Assembly: GCA_035711845.1 (NCBI GenBank)
Contig: DASTBU010000045.1
Location: forward strand, 1-46,997
Direction of reading: 5' to 3'
DNA from: DASTBU01 sp035711845
GTDB taxonomy: Bacteria; Acidobacteriota; Vicinamibacteria; Vicinamibacterales; 2-12-FULL-66-21
Length of the DNA stretch: 46,997 nucleotides
Part shown: positions 32,346 through 41,420 of the stretch, in pieces
How positions within the stretch are numbered: the first letter of the stretch is position 1
Layout: each line of letters opens with the position of its first letter
Made by a program: the position numbers and the translations under genes
Notes under the pieces: generated by a model
Database searches by the model: none
The model's input: only the letters and a program-made list of their open reading frames with translations
What the model was told of the DNA's origin: nothing

Positions 32346-33107
32346 GTGTTCCCATACCACGATGAAAACGAGACCCAGCGCCGCTCTTATGTGACGCTGA
32401 TCCTGGTGGCCATGAACGTCGGGGCGTGGATCTTCCTGCAGGGGGCCGGCGCGGAAACACCGCTGGCCACCTCGGTCTGCAATCTGGGACTGATCCCCGG
32501 CGAGTTGACCTTGAGTGTGCCGCCGGGCGCGAGCTTTCAGATGACGGATCGCCTCGTCTGCCTGACCGATCCCGGGCGGCAAGTCAGCAATGTGTTCACG
32601 TCGATGTTCCTCCACGGTTCCTGGATGCACCTGCTGGGGAACATGTGGTTCCTCTGGCTGTTCGGCAACAACATCGAAGACTCGATGACGCGGCCGCGAT
32701 TTGCCATCTTTTATCTGCTGTCGGGCCTCGGCGCCGCGCTCCTGCAGGTGGTCGTGGAACCCGATTCCACGGTGCCGATGGTCGGCGCCTCTGGCGCGAT
32801 CAGCGGCGTGATGGGCGCCTACCTCGTGCTCTATCCACGGGTGCGCGTCTTCACGATGGTCCCGCTCGGGTTCTTCCTGACCTCGATCGCGCTGCCGGCC
32901 TGGGCCATGCTGATCTACTGGATGCTGTTGCAGCTGCTCGGCGGGTTCACGCGCATCGGCGCGGAGGGAGAGGGCGGCGTGGCGTTCTGGGCGCACGTCG
33001 GCGGCTTCGTCGCGGGAGCGGTTCTGGTCAAGGCCTTCGAACGCTCCGACCGAGTGCTCGCGCATCAAAGGCACCACTGGCGACCTGAACGCACGGGGTG
33101 GCAATAG
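32346..33107 (+). CDS. rhomboid-family intramembrane serine protease
   Basis: 253 residues from GTG 32346, with GAGGA five bases upstream. The frame is open to 32223, but V-F-P-Y-H-D-E-N-E-T-Q-R-R is the normal family N-terminus. Six membrane segments start at about 15, 80, 96, 118, 142 and 178. The catalytic motif is G-A-S-G-A-I-S-G (Ser149), and the His is in A-H-V-G-G-F (His217). H-G-S-W-M-H-L-L-G-N-M-W-F-L-W-L-F-G-N-N-I follows the L1 loop. It cleaves membrane proteins within the bilayer. Confidence 0.92.
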   Translation: MFPYHDENETQRRSYVTLILVAMNVGAWIFLQGAGAETPLATSVCNLGLIPGELTLSVPPGASFQMTDRLVCLTDPGRQVSNVFTSMFLHGSWMHLLGNMWFLWLFGNNIEDSMTRPRFAIFYLLSGLGAALLQVVVEPDSTVPMVGASGAISGVMGAYLVLYPRVRVFTMVPLGFFLTSIALPAWAMLIYWMLLQLLGGFTRIGAEGEGGVAFWAHVGGFVAGAVLVKAFERSDRVLAHQRHHWRPERTGWQ

Positions 33108-33165
33108 AGGTCTGACCCCGGCTAACCAGCCTCCGCGCGCACCGTCCAAGCAAAGGGGGTGCGGC

Positions 33166-35541
33166 ATGTACTTCGACATCGGAATGGCGTGGCGCACGCT
33201 TGCGCGCCAGCCGGCGTTCGCCGTGCTGGCCGTGGCCACGTTTGCATTGGGCGCGGCCGCCAATGCCGTGGTGCTGGCGCTCGCTTACGGCGTCCTCTTC
33301 AAGCCGCTGCCCTTCCAGGAGCCCGATCGGCTCGTGGCCGTGTGGCCCGACCGGTTCTGGTCGAACGCCGACCTCCTCTATCTGCGCGAGCGCGCCACCG
33401 TCTTCTCCGATCTCGCCGCCGTTGCGCCCGGGTGGACGATGTCGATGACAGGGGTGGGGGATCCGCTCAAGGTGACGATTTCCCGCGTGTCGCCGAACCT
33501 CTTCAGCGCACTCGGCGCTCGGCCGCGGCTCGGGCGCGGGTTCCACGACAAGAATGGACAGCTCGGCGCTCCCGGCGTGGCCATCCTGAGCCATCGTCTG
33601 TGGCTCCGCTCCTTTGGCGCCGACCCGGACGTCGTCGGCCGCGCCATCCAACTCGACGGCGATGCGGTGGAGATCGTCGGTGTCATGCCGCGGGACTTCG
33701 AGCTGTTCGGCCGCACGGCGGACCTCTGGACGCCGTTCGTGATCGACCCTGCCGCCTGGCATTACCGCATCACGACCTCTTTCTTCGTGGGACGGCTTCG
33801 GCACGGCCTCGAGGTGTCCGATGCCGACCGTGATTTTCGCGCGCTGATCCCGGAGATGCGCCGCCGCTTCGGCTATTCGAACGACTTCGGCCGCGAGGCC
33901 AGGCTGGAGAGCCTTCATACGACCATGGTCGGCGATGTTCGGCCCGCGCTGTTCGTGCTCGGCGGCGCGAGCGCGCTGATTCTGTTGATCGGCGGCGCGA
34001 ACGTGGGCACGCTCCTGCTGATTCGCGCGGCGGGTCGCGCGCGCGGTCTGGCGATCAGGGCGGCGCTGGGGGCGTCGCGGTCACGTCTCGCGCGCGAGCT
34101 GCTGGCAGAATCCGCGACGGTCGCGATGGCTGGCGGCATCTGCGGCCTGGCGATTGGATGGCTGGCGCTTCCGGCGGTTGTCGCGGCGCTGCCGTCCGAC
34201 ATCCCGCGCACGGCGGAGATCGCGCTCGATCTGCGCCTCGCGGGCGTCGTGATTGCTGCTTCGGTCGCTGCAGCCCTGCTGTACGGAAGCACTCCGGCCA
34301 TCGCATCCACCAAGCTGCGGCTTGCGTCGCTGCTTCGAAGCGGCGCCAGCACCGAATCGCTTCGGGACCGGCGTCTGCGCGGGGCGCTCGTTACCGCCGA
34401 AATTGCCCTCGCGCTCGTGCTGACGATCGGCGCAGGGCTGCTGCTGCAGACGTTCTGGCGGCTGCAGCGGGTCGATACCGGTTTCGCCCCCGACGCGGTG
34501 CTGACGCTGCGCCTCCAACCGGCGGCTCGGAATCCGAAGTTCTCGACCGCCGCGTACTACGATCGTCTTCTCGAGCGCATTCGCGGCGTGCCGGGCGTCG
34601 CCCGCGCTGGAGCCGTTCAGCATCTGCCCTTCAGCGGCTACAGCTGGACCGGCGCGCTGGACATCGAAGGGGTGGCCGTGGTTGAAGGGGAGGCGCGCCC
34701 AACCGCCGGCCTTCGAATCGCAACCGAGGGTTATTTCCACGCCGTCGGCCAGCCCCTGCTTGCGGGGCGGGTGCTCGAAGCGGCGGACGCGGGCCGGAAC
34801 GTGGTGATCATCAACGAGACCTTCGCCCGCCGTTACTACGGTTCGGGGGACGCGGCCCTCGGTCGGCAGCTTCGGATCCGCGGCGGCAGCATCCGCGGCA
34901 ACTGGCTGACCGTGATCGGCGTTGTCGGAGATGTGCGGCATACCGGATTGACCGACGCCGTCGGGCCGGAGATCTACACGCCGGCGTCTCAGACGTCAAT
35001 ACCCGCGATGATGATCGCCGTGCGCGCAGCTGCTGACCCGGCGTCGCTGGCGCCTGCACTCAGGGACGCGATCCGGTCCGTCGATCCGAACGTCCCTGTT
35101 GCGGACGTTCAACCGATGCGCGCGATGATCGGCCAGACGCTGGCACGGCCGCGCCTGCTGATGATTCTGCTCGTGGGGCTCGCCGTGAGCGGCCTGTTGC
35201 TGGCGGCGATGGGCGTCTACGGCGTGGTCGGCTATTCCGTCGCCCAACGTCGTCGGGAGATCGGCATTCGCATGGCGCTCGGCGCCGGGCGCAGCCAGGT
35301 GCTCGGCCTGGTGCTGCGCGAAGGGCTCTGGCACGGGATTGTCGGGCTCGGTGTTGGCATCCCGAGCTCGTATCTCGCGACGCGGACGCTCCGCGGCCTG
35401 CTGTTCGGCGTGGCGGCCACCGATCTTGCGACCTCCGCGGCTGTGGCGTTGCTGACGCTGGGGATTGTGCTTCTCGCCACGTATCTTCCCGCTCGCCGCG
35501 CATCGAACGTCGCGCCGTTCGATGCGCTTGCGCAGGAGTAG
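33166..35541 (+). CDS. orphan MacB/FtsX-type permease (ADOP family)
   Basis: 791 residues from ATG, with AAGGGGG about eight bases upstream. D-I-G-M-A-W-R-T-L-A-R-Q-P-A-F precedes the first membrane segment. The first unit ends G-A-S-R-S-R-L-A-R-E-L-L-A-E-S and the second contains M-G-V-Y-G-V-V-G-Y-S-V-A-Q-R-R-R-E-I-G-I-R-M-A-L-G-A. The periplasmic MacB-like domains are at about 50-245 and 415-625. Third member of this family within 11.5 kb; no ATPase partner nearby. Confidence 0.9.
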   Translation: MYFDIGMAWRTLARQPAFAVLAVATFALGAAANAVVLALAYGVLFKPLPFQEPDRLVAVWPDRFWSNADLLYLRERATVFSDLAAVAPGWTMSMTGVGDPLKVTISRVSPNLFSALGARPRLGRGFHDKNGQLGAPGVAILSHRLWLRSFGADPDVVGRAIQLDGDAVEIVGVMPRDFELFGRTADLWTPFVIDPAAWHYRITTSFFVGRLRHGLEVSDADRDFRALIPEMRRRFGYSNDFGREARLESLHTTMVGDVRPALFVLGGASALILLIGGANVGTLLLIRAAGRARGLAIRAALGASRSRLARELLAESATVAMAGGICGLAIGWLALPAVVAALPSDIPRTAEIALDLRLAGVVIAASVAAALLYGSTPAIASTKLRLASLLRSGASTESLRDRRLRGALVTAEIALALVLTIGAGLLLQTFWRLQRVDTGFAPDAVLTLRLQPAARNPKFSTAAYYDRLLERIRGVPGVARAGAVQHLPFSGYSWTGALDIEGVAVVEGEARPTAGLRIATEGYFHAVGQPLLAGRVLEAADAGRNVVIINETFARRYYGSGDAALGRQLRIRGGSIRGNWLTVIGVVGDVRHTGLTDAVGPEIYTPASQTSIPAMMIAVRAAADPASLAPALRDAIRSVDPNVPVADVQPMRAMIGQTLARPRLLMILLVGLAVSGLLLAAMGVYGVVGYSVAQRRREIGIRMALGAGRSQVLGLVLREGLWHGIVGLGVGIPSSYLATRTLRGLLFGVAATDLATSAAVALLTLGIVLLATYLPARRASNVAPFDALAQE

Positions 35542-35598
35542 AACGATGTCGAGCTGAGCGAGTTCGCCAGTGCGCTCGTTGGAGCGTAACTCGATGCG

Positions 35599-37059
35599 CT
35601 ACGCGAACTTCACGCAGACGTTTTTCACCTGCGTGTAGCTCGCCAGCGATTCGAGCCCCTTCTCGCGTCCATAGCCGCTCTTCTTGTAGCCGCCGAAGGG
35701 CAGCTCGACGCCTCCGCCCGCGCCGTAGGTGTTGACGTAGACCTGGCCGGCCTTGATCCGCGCCGCGAGCGACATCGCCTTGTTGATGTCCCGCGTCCAC
35801 ACCCCGGCGACGAGCCCGTACTGGCTCCGGTTGGCGAGGGTCGCCGCCTCCTCGAGTTCGTCGAAGACCATGATGGCGAGCACGGGACCGAAGATCTCTT
35901 CCTGGGCCACGCGCATGTCCGGCTTCACGGAATCGAGCAGCGTGGGTTCGAAGTAGAAGCCGCCGGGGAGCGAATCAGTCGAGGGCCGGCCGCCGCCGGC
36001 TGCCACTGTCGCACCTTCCTCCTTGCCGACGGTCACATAGCGCTCGATCGTTTCGAGCTGACGCTTCGAGATGATCGGGCCCATGTCCGGATCGCTCACG
36101 CCAGGCCCAATCCTCATCGTCGATGCACGCGCGACGAGCCTCTCCACGAACGCGTCATGCGCACGCCGTTCGACCAGCAGCCGCGATCCGGCCGAACATG
36201 TTTGACCGGCATTCTGGAAGATCGCGTTGGCCACGCCGGCAGCGGCCAGATCGAAGTCCGCGTCGCCAAAGACGACGTTCGGCGACTTGCCGCCGAGCTC
36301 CATCACCACCGGGACGACGTTGTCGGCGGCCATTTTCGCCACCTGGACGCCGACGTCCACCGATCCGGTGAAGGTGAGCTGATTGATGCCTGGATGACTG
36401 GCCAGCGCGGTGCCGGCTTCGGCGCCCGTGCCGGGGACGACGTTGACCACGCCCGGCGGCACTCCGCACGCGAGGGCGACCTCGCCCAGCCGGAGCGCCG
36501 TCATCGGCGCCTCGCTCGACGGCTTGAGGACGACCGCGCAGCCGGCCGCAAGGGCGGGCGCCATGCCGCGGGCGCCAATCTGAATCGGGTAGTTCCAGGG
36601 AACGATGTGCGCCGACACGCCGATGGGCTCGCGAATCGTGTAGTCGAGGAACCCGGGCCCGAGCGGAATCGTGTTGCCCATGATCTTGTCCGCGATCCCG
36701 GCGAAGAACTCGAAATAGCGAGCGGCCACCTGCACGTCCGTGCGCGCCTGACGGAGGGGTTTGCCGTTGTCCCGGCTCTCCAGCGTGGCGAGCTCGTCGG
36801 CCCGCTCGCGGATCGCGGCCGCAATCCGCCACATGATGCGTCCGCGTTCAGCCGGTGGCATGCCGCCCCAGGCCTTCGAGTCCAGAGCCGCGTGCGCGGA
36901 TTCGACCGCGCGGTTGACGTCCGCCCGCGTGGCCTTGGCGACGGTTGCGAGCCGTTCCCCCGTGGAGGGATCGACCACGTCGAACGTGCCCCCATCGGAT
37001 GCGTCGCCTCGCGCGCCGTCGATGAGGAGGCCTTCAGTCATCGTGCTGATGGTGGACAT
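35599..37059 (-). CDS. NAD(P)-dependent aldehyde dehydrogenase
   Basis: 486 residues, full length. Catalytic Cys288 is in F-Q-N-A-G-Q-T-C-S-A-G; general base Glu254 is in E-L-G-G-K-S-P-N; Asn156 is in P-W-N-Y-P. The NAD loop F-T-G-S-V-D-V-G is at about 230-237. The sequence is like betaine- or semialdehyde-type enzymes. AGGTG precedes the ATG by about five bases. It lies downstream of the ThDP enzyme gene on the same strand, separated by a hairpin repeat, so the aldehyde released by that enzyme is a likely substrate. Confidence 0.93.
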   Translation of the reverse strand: MSTISTMTEGLLIDGARGDASDGGTFDVVDPSTGERLATVAKATRADVNRAVESAHAALDSKAWGGMPPAERGRIMWRIAAAIRERADELATLESRDNGKPLRQARTDVQVAARYFEFFAGIADKIMGNTIPLGPGFLDYTIREPIGVSAHIVPWNYPIQIGARGMAPALAAGCAVVLKPSSEAPMTALRLGEVALACGVPPGVVNVVPGTGAEAGTALASHPGINQLTFTGSVDVGVQVAKMAADNVVPVVMELGGKSPNVVFGDADFDLAAAGVANAIFQNAGQTCSAGSRLLVERRAHDAFVERLVARASTMRIGPGVSDPDMGPIISKRQLETIERYVTVGKEEGATVAAGGGRPSTDSLPGGFYFEPTLLDSVKPDMRVAQEEIFGPVLAIMVFDELEEAATLANRSQYGLVAGVWTRDINKAMSLAARIKAGQVYVNTYGAGGGVELPFGGYKKSGYGREKGLESLASYTQVKNVCVKFA

Positions 37060-37070
37060 ACTGCACCTCT

Positions 37071-37141
37071 ACAACTTCCAACCTCCAACTGCCAATTCCC
37101 AAATTGAATTTGGTGGTTGGCATTTGGTAGTTGGTAGTTGA
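37071..37141. repeat. CCAACTT-word repeat folding as a hairpin
   Basis: The left arm has CCAACCT/CCAACTG words and the right arm TTGGTAG words. They pair around AAATTGAATTT with about three quarters of the bases matched. It separates the ThDP enzyme gene from the ALDH gene and directly abuts the stop of the former. Confidence 0.8.
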
Positions 37142-37142
37142 T

Positions 37143-38777
37143 TTATCCCCGCACGACCTCGAGCGTGCGGGAGTAGTTCGATTTGTCTATTTTCGCCTCG
37201 ATCAGGCACGGCCCCTGGCACTCTCTGGCGGTTTCCAGCGCGCGGGCCAGGTCGGCCTCGTTCGCGGCGATGAACGACGCGGCTCCGAGGCTTTCACCGA
37301 GCGCCGGCCAGTTGACGGCGCCGAGCGCCACGCCCGCCGGGTGATATTGCCGCCGCTGCTGCTTGATCTCGATCAAGCTCAGCGACTGGTCGCTGAACAC
37401 GATGACGATGATCCGGAGTTTCTCACGGACGGCCGTCAGCAGCTCGGCCGCGCACATGAGCAGCCCGCCATCGCCGGTGAGCGCCACAACGGGTCGACTG
37501 CGATCGGCGAGCGCTGCGCCGATCGCCGCCGGCAGCGCGAAACCCATGGTGGACAGGCCATTCGATATCAGCATCTGGCCCGGCGCGTCGACGGGCCAGA
37601 GCAGCGTCGCCGGAAGCATGTGTGCGCCCGCATCGACCGTCACGCGTGCGGCGCCTGCCAGCTGGTCGGCCGCGACGCGGACGACATCCTGGGCCGTCAT
37701 TCCCTCGGCGCTGATATCGATTGCGCGCCGCTGTTCGTTCACCTTCTTACACACGATCTCGAGATCCCACTCGGGCGTTTGAAGCAGTGCGTCGATTTCG
37801 CGGATGCCGGCGGGAGTATCCGTGACGAACTGCGCGGCGAACGGGACGTGACGGCACGGTACCTGCCAGCGTCCGACGTAGACGGCCGGCTGCGAGTACG
37901 ACCACGGGCGTGGCAGCAGCTCGACGGGATCCAGACCCACGCCCACAATCAGGTCGCTGGTGCCGACGACGGCCTGCTCGATCAGCGCATGCGTGAACAC
38001 ACCGGCAAAGCATGGGTGACGGTCCGGCACGACCCCCTTTGCCTTGTAGGTCACCATGGCTGGTGCGCCATGGCGTTCCAGGAGCCCACGAATGGCGGTG
38101 ACGTCAGCTGGCTGCCGGGCGCCGAGGCCGACGATGAACAGGGGGCGTCGGGAGCGGGAGATCAGGGCTGCAAACCTGTCGGGGCTCGAGGCGCGGGACT
38201 CGGGGCTCGGGGCTCGGGACTCGGGGCTCGGGACTCGGGGCTCGGGGCTCGGGGCTTGGGACTCGGGGCTCGAGCGCCCTGGTGTCGTCTCGAAGTCCGC
38301 TGGCCAGTCGATGTGAACCGGACCGGGTGGCGGATCGAGCAGCGAGGCGAACGCCTGATCGAGCGTCCGATCGACGCACTCGGCCGACAGCCGGCCGCTC
38401 CATTTGGTGATGGGCCGGAAGAGCGCCCGATGGTCGAACTGTTGATGCTCGAATGCGCCGTGTGCGGCCGCGGCGTGACTGTCGGTGAACACGAGGAGCG
38501 GCACACGATCGAGGAGCGCGCAGGCGACGCCGTTGGCGACCGAAGCAGCGCCGGGCCCCAGCGTCGTGAGACAGGCACCAGGCCGCCCGGTGACTTCAGC
38601 CTGCGCCAGCGCCGCCAGCGCACCGCCCGTCTCCGTGGCCGACAGCACGAACGGCAGGTCGGCCTGTCCGGCCGCTTCGATCAGATCCAGGTTCCCGCCG
38701 CCGCCAGGCACACCGAAGATCATGCGCACACCCGCGTCCTTCAGACGGCTGACGACGAGTTCGCGAAGTGCCGGCAT
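37143..38777 (-). CDS. acetolactate-synthase-like ThDP enzyme with an internal repeat
   Basis: 544 residues. The N-terminal PYR domain (1-160) has F-G-V-P-G-G-G-G-N-L and the ThDP-activating Glu49 (A-T-E-T-G-G). The central domain follows from about 201 (L-I-S-R-S-R-R-P-L-F-I-V-G-L-G). The C-terminal PP domain has the ThDP motif G-D-G-G-L-L-M-C-A-A-E-L-L, ending in S-D rather than the usual N-N. Between the first two domains, residues 166-200 are a run of S-P-E-x-x-x-P heptapeptides encoded by the DNA repeat 38181-38278. The class acts on 2-oxo acids (decarboxylation or carboligation); the substrate is unknown. The ALDH gene follows on the same strand. Confidence 0.88.
   Translation of the reverse strand: MPALRELVVSRLKDAGVRMIFGVPGGGGNLDLIEAAGQADLPFVLSATETGGALAALAQAEVTGRPGACLTTLGPGAASVANGVACALLDRVPLLVFTDSHAAAAHGAFEHQQFDHRALFRPITKWSGRLSAECVDRTLDQAFASLLDPPPGPVHIDWPADFETTPGRSSPESQAPSPEPRVPSPESRAPSPESRASSPDRFAALISRSRRPLFIVGLGARQPADVTAIRGLLERHGAPAMVTYKAKGVVPDRHPCFAGVFTHALIEQAVVGTSDLIVGVGLDPVELLPRPWSYSQPAVYVGRWQVPCRHVPFAAQFVTDTPAGIREIDALLQTPEWDLEIVCKKVNEQRRAIDISAEGMTAQDVVRVAADQLAGAARVTVDAGAHMLPATLLWPVDAPGQMLISNGLSTMGFALPAAIGAALADRSRPVVALTGDGGLLMCAAELLTAVREKLRIIVIVFSDQSLSLIEIKQQRRQYHPAGVALGAVNWPALGESLGAASFIAANEADLARALETARECQGPCLIEAKIDKSNYSRTLEVVRG
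38181..38278. repeat. 14 heptanucleotide repeats inside the ThDP enzyme gene
   Basis: GGGGCTC/GGGACTC units are continuous for 98 bases with a few variants. Three units equal seven codons, so all units encode one periodic peptide in the minus-strand frame (S-P-E-S-R-A-P and similar) without a stop. Confidence 0.95.
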
Positions 38778-38820
38778 GACGCGGCTATGCTACTCCGAAT
38801 ATGATGGCTGGCCCGGGTGC

Positions 38821-38923
38821 AACTCCCGGTTCCTACGCGCCAACTCCCAAAGAGCGGGGATGCAGGACCCGAACGCTCTCTGCGAGTCGGGAGTTCGAGT
38901 TCGTGGATCCCGTGCTTGCACGG
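38821..38923. repeat. AACTCCC-word inverted remnant and hairpin
   Basis: AACTCCCG (38821-38828) and CGGGAGTT (38888-38895) are inverted copies, with further related words between. CCGTGC and GCACGG (38910-38923) form a 6-bp hairpin. They fill the gap between two divergent genes (38778-38984), where both promoters must also lie. Confidence 0.5.
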
Positions 38924-38984
38924 CAAAAGTGACACATTCGGACACATGCACGCCGTGTAAGCACGGCTAGGGAGGTAGCGAAGC

Positions 38985-40142
38985 GTGCCGGACGTCGATC
39001 TGCAGAAGGACCTGCGGGCGGGCGTACGCGAGTTGTGCCGGTCCTTCCCCGACACGTACTGGCGCGAGTTGGACGCGCGGCGCGCCTATCCGGACGCGTT
39101 CGTCAAGGCGCTCACCGAGGCGGGATATCTCGCTGCCCTCATTCCCGAAGAGTTCGGCGGATCGGGCCTTGGCGTTGCCGAGGCATCGATCATCCTCGAA
39201 GAGATCAACCGCAGCGGCGGAAACGCCGGCGCGTGCCACGCCCAGATGTACACCATGGGCACGCTCCTGCGGCACGGATCGGAGGTCCAGAAACGCGCCC
39301 ACCTGCCTCGAATCGCGGCGGGCGACCTGCGCTTGCAGGCCTTTGGCGTGAGCGAGCCGACAACGGGGTCCGACACGACGCAGCTCAAGACGACCGCGAT
39401 TCGAAAAGGCGACCGGTATGTGGTGAAAGGCCAGAAGATCTGGATCTCACGTGCCGAGCACTCCGATCTCCTGCTGCTCGTTGTACGCACCACGCCGGTC
39501 GAGCGGGTGACGAAGCGAACCGAGGGCCTGTCGATGCTGCTCGTCGATCTGCGCGAGGCCGTGGGTCACGGGCTGACCATCCGGCCGATCCGCACGATGA
39601 TGAACCACGCGACGACAGAGCTCTTCTTCGACGACCTCGAGGTGCCGGTGGATGCGCTCGTCGGCGAGGAGGGCAAGGGCTTCCGGTATCTGCTCGACGG
39701 GCTCAACGCCGAGCGGATTCTCATCGCTGCCGAATGCGTGGGCGACGGGCGCTGGTTCGTCGACCGGGCCACCCGCTACGCGACCGATCGGGTCGTGTTC
39801 GGCCGGCCGATCGGCCAGAACCAGGGCGTGCAGTTTCCGATCGCGCGCGCCCACGTGAACGTCGAGGCAGCCGACCTGATGCGCATCCGGGCGGCTGATT
39901 TGTTCGATCGAGGCGAGCCGTGCGGCGCCGAAGCCAACATGGCCAAGCTGCTCGCGGCCGACGCCTCGTGGGAGGCGGCCAACGCGGCGGTGCAGACCTT
40001 CGGCGGGTTCGGATTCGCCGAGGACTACGACATCGAGCGCAAGTTTCGCGAAACACGCCTCTATCAGGTCGCCCCAATCTCGACCAACCTGATCCTCGCG
40101 TATGTCGCCGAGCATGTCCTGGGCATGCCGCGGTCTTATTAG
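38985..40142 (+). CDS. acyl-CoA dehydrogenase with altered catalytic motif
   Basis: 385 residues from GTG, with AGGGAGG about ten bases upstream. The family motif F-G-V-S-E-P-T-T-G-S-D is at about 121-131. The C-terminal G-F-G-F-A-E-D-Y-D-I-E-R is followed by R-L-Y-Q-V-A-P-I-S-T-N-L-I, where ordinary members have Y-E-G-T-x-E-I. The catalytic Glu position is therefore Gln, so proton abstraction must use another residue or the enzyme has another role. Related proteins with Q-x-A-P-I-S exist as I recall. It probably acts in the same route as the CoA-transferase and hydratase that follow. Confidence 0.88.
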   Translation: MPDVDLQKDLRAGVRELCRSFPDTYWRELDARRAYPDAFVKALTEAGYLAALIPEEFGGSGLGVAEASIILEEINRSGGNAGACHAQMYTMGTLLRHGSEVQKRAHLPRIAAGDLRLQAFGVSEPTTGSDTTQLKTTAIRKGDRYVVKGQKIWISRAEHSDLLLLVVRTTPVERVTKRTEGLSMLLVDLREAVGHGLTIRPIRTMMNHATTELFFDDLEVPVDALVGEEGKGFRYLLDGLNAERILIAAECVGDGRWFVDRATRYATDRVVFGRPIGQNQGVQFPIARAHVNVEAADLMRIRAADLFDRGEPCGAEANMAKLLAADASWEAANAAVQTFGGFGFAEDYDIERKFRETRLYQVAPISTNLILAYVAEHVLGMPRSY

Positions 40143-40164
40143 AAATGAGAGAGCCAGCCGACCC

Positions 40165-40241
40165 ATGGCCAACGCCCAACTTCTAATTCTCAACGTTCGC
40201 GTACGTCGGCTTGGGAGTTGAGGATTGGAGCTGGAGGTCGA
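40165..40241. repeat. CCAACTT/TTGGGAG-word repeat
   Basis: The left arm has CCAACGC and CCAACTT words, the right arm TTGGGAG, TTGAGGA and TTGGAGC words. The arms are opposite in sense but imperfectly paired. GGAGGT at the end serves as ribosome-binding site for the next gene. Confidence 0.6.
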
Positions 40242-41420
40242 ATGTCGCGTCCCCTCGAAGGACTGATGGTCGTCTCGGTCGAACAGGCGGTGGCCGTGCC
40301 GTTCGCGACGCGGCAGCTCGCAGATCTCGGCGCGCGGGTCATCAAGGTCGAGCGCCCCGGCACCGGGGATTTCGCCAGAGGCTACGACACCACGGTGAAG
40401 GGGCTGTCGAGCTACTTTGTCTGGCTCAATCGCTCGAAGGAATCGCTCACGCTGGACCTGAAACGACCCGAGGCTCGGGACGTGATGTCGCGGCTCCTCG
40501 AGCGGGCCGATGTCTTCGCCGAGAACCTCGCGCCGGGCGCCGCCGGCCGGCTCGGGCTGGATCCGGCCGCGCTGAGCCACCGCCACTCCCGCTTGATCGC
40601 CTGTAGCGTTACCGGGTACGGCTCGTCGGGGCCTTACGCGGCGAAGAAGGCCTATGATCTGCTCGTGCAGAGCGAGGTGGGCCTGATTTCGCTGACGGGG
40701 ACCGAGGCGCACCCGTCGAAGGTCGGCATCTCGGTGGCCGACATCGCGGCAGGCATGTATGCATACTCCGGAATCCTGACGGCGCTGCTGTCGAGAGCGT
40801 CGAGCGGCTGCGGTTCGGTCCTCACGGTCTCGCTCTTCGATGCGCTCGCGGAGTGGATGAGCGCGCCCGCTTATTACACCGCCTATGGCGGATCACCGCC
40901 ACGACGCACGGGCGCCCATCACGCCTCCATTGCGCCGTATGGCCCCTATGACACAGAAGGCGGGCCCGTGTACCTCGCCATCCAGAACGCGCGCGAGTGG
41001 ATGCGCTTTTGCCGCGATGTCGTCCGGCGGCCCGAGTTGGAGAACGACACCCGATTTCGAACCAATGCGGACCGCATACGCCACCGGCAGGAGCTGGACG
41101 AAGCGATCGCCTCGGTCCTGGATGGCATGAGCCTGAGCGAGGTGGTCGCCCGCCTCGACGCCGTCGGGATCGCCAACGCGCGGCTCGGGTCGATCGGGCA
41201 GTTCGTCGATCATCCGCAATTGACGGCGAGAGAACGCTGGCGCGAGATCGACTCTCCAGCCGGGCCCCTGCGTGCGCTTCTGCCGCCGATCGAGATGGCC
41301 GATGTCGCGCCTGTCATGGGCGCCGTTCCGTCACCGGGACAGCACACCGACGCCATCCTCGCGGAGCTCGGGTTCGATGCCGGCGTCGTCGAGGCGTGGC
41401 GCCGGCAAGGGACGATTTGA
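40242..41420 (+). CDS. class III (CaiB/BaiF) CoA-transferase
   Basis: 392 residues from the ATG at 40242; GGAGGT five bases upstream decides the start. It has the N-terminal R-P-L-E-G-L-M-V-V-S-V-E-Q-A and I-K-V-E-R-P-G-T-G-D-F-A-R. The class III catalytic Asp should be in the D-L-L-V-Q-S-E region (about 146-152, Y-D-L-L-V-Q-S-E-V-G). The C-terminal T-R-F-R-T-N type motif follows. It moves CoA between carboxylic acids through a mixed anhydride. The next gene starts directly after its stop codon. Confidence 0.92.
   Translation: MSRPLEGLMVVSVEQAVAVPFATRQLADLGARVIKVERPGTGDFARGYDTTVKGLSSYFVWLNRSKESLTLDLKRPEARDVMSRLLERADVFAENLAPGAAGRLGLDPAALSHRHSRLIACSVTGYGSSGPYAAKKAYDLLVQSEVGLISLTGTEAHPSKVGISVADIAAGMYAYSGILTALLSRASSGCGSVLTVSLFDALAEWMSAPAYYTAYGGSPPRRTGAHHASIAPYGPYDTEGGPVYLAIQNAREWMRFCRDVVRRPELENDTRFRTNADRIRHRQELDEAIASVLDGMSLSEVVARLDAVGIANARLGSIGQFVDHPQLTARERWREIDSPAGPLRALLPPIEMADVAPVMGAVPSPGQHTDAILAELGFDAGVVEAWRRQGTI

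Noticed and set aside
32266..33263. Minus-strand frame running from the M16 relic up through the rhomboid region
   Set aside because: Only the part below 32265 resembles a protein; the rest is antisense to a well-supported rhomboid gene.
37131..38804. 557-codon plus-strand frame over the ThDP gene
   Set aside because: Shadow frame; Gly/Arg/Leu runs come from the heptad repeat read on the other strand.
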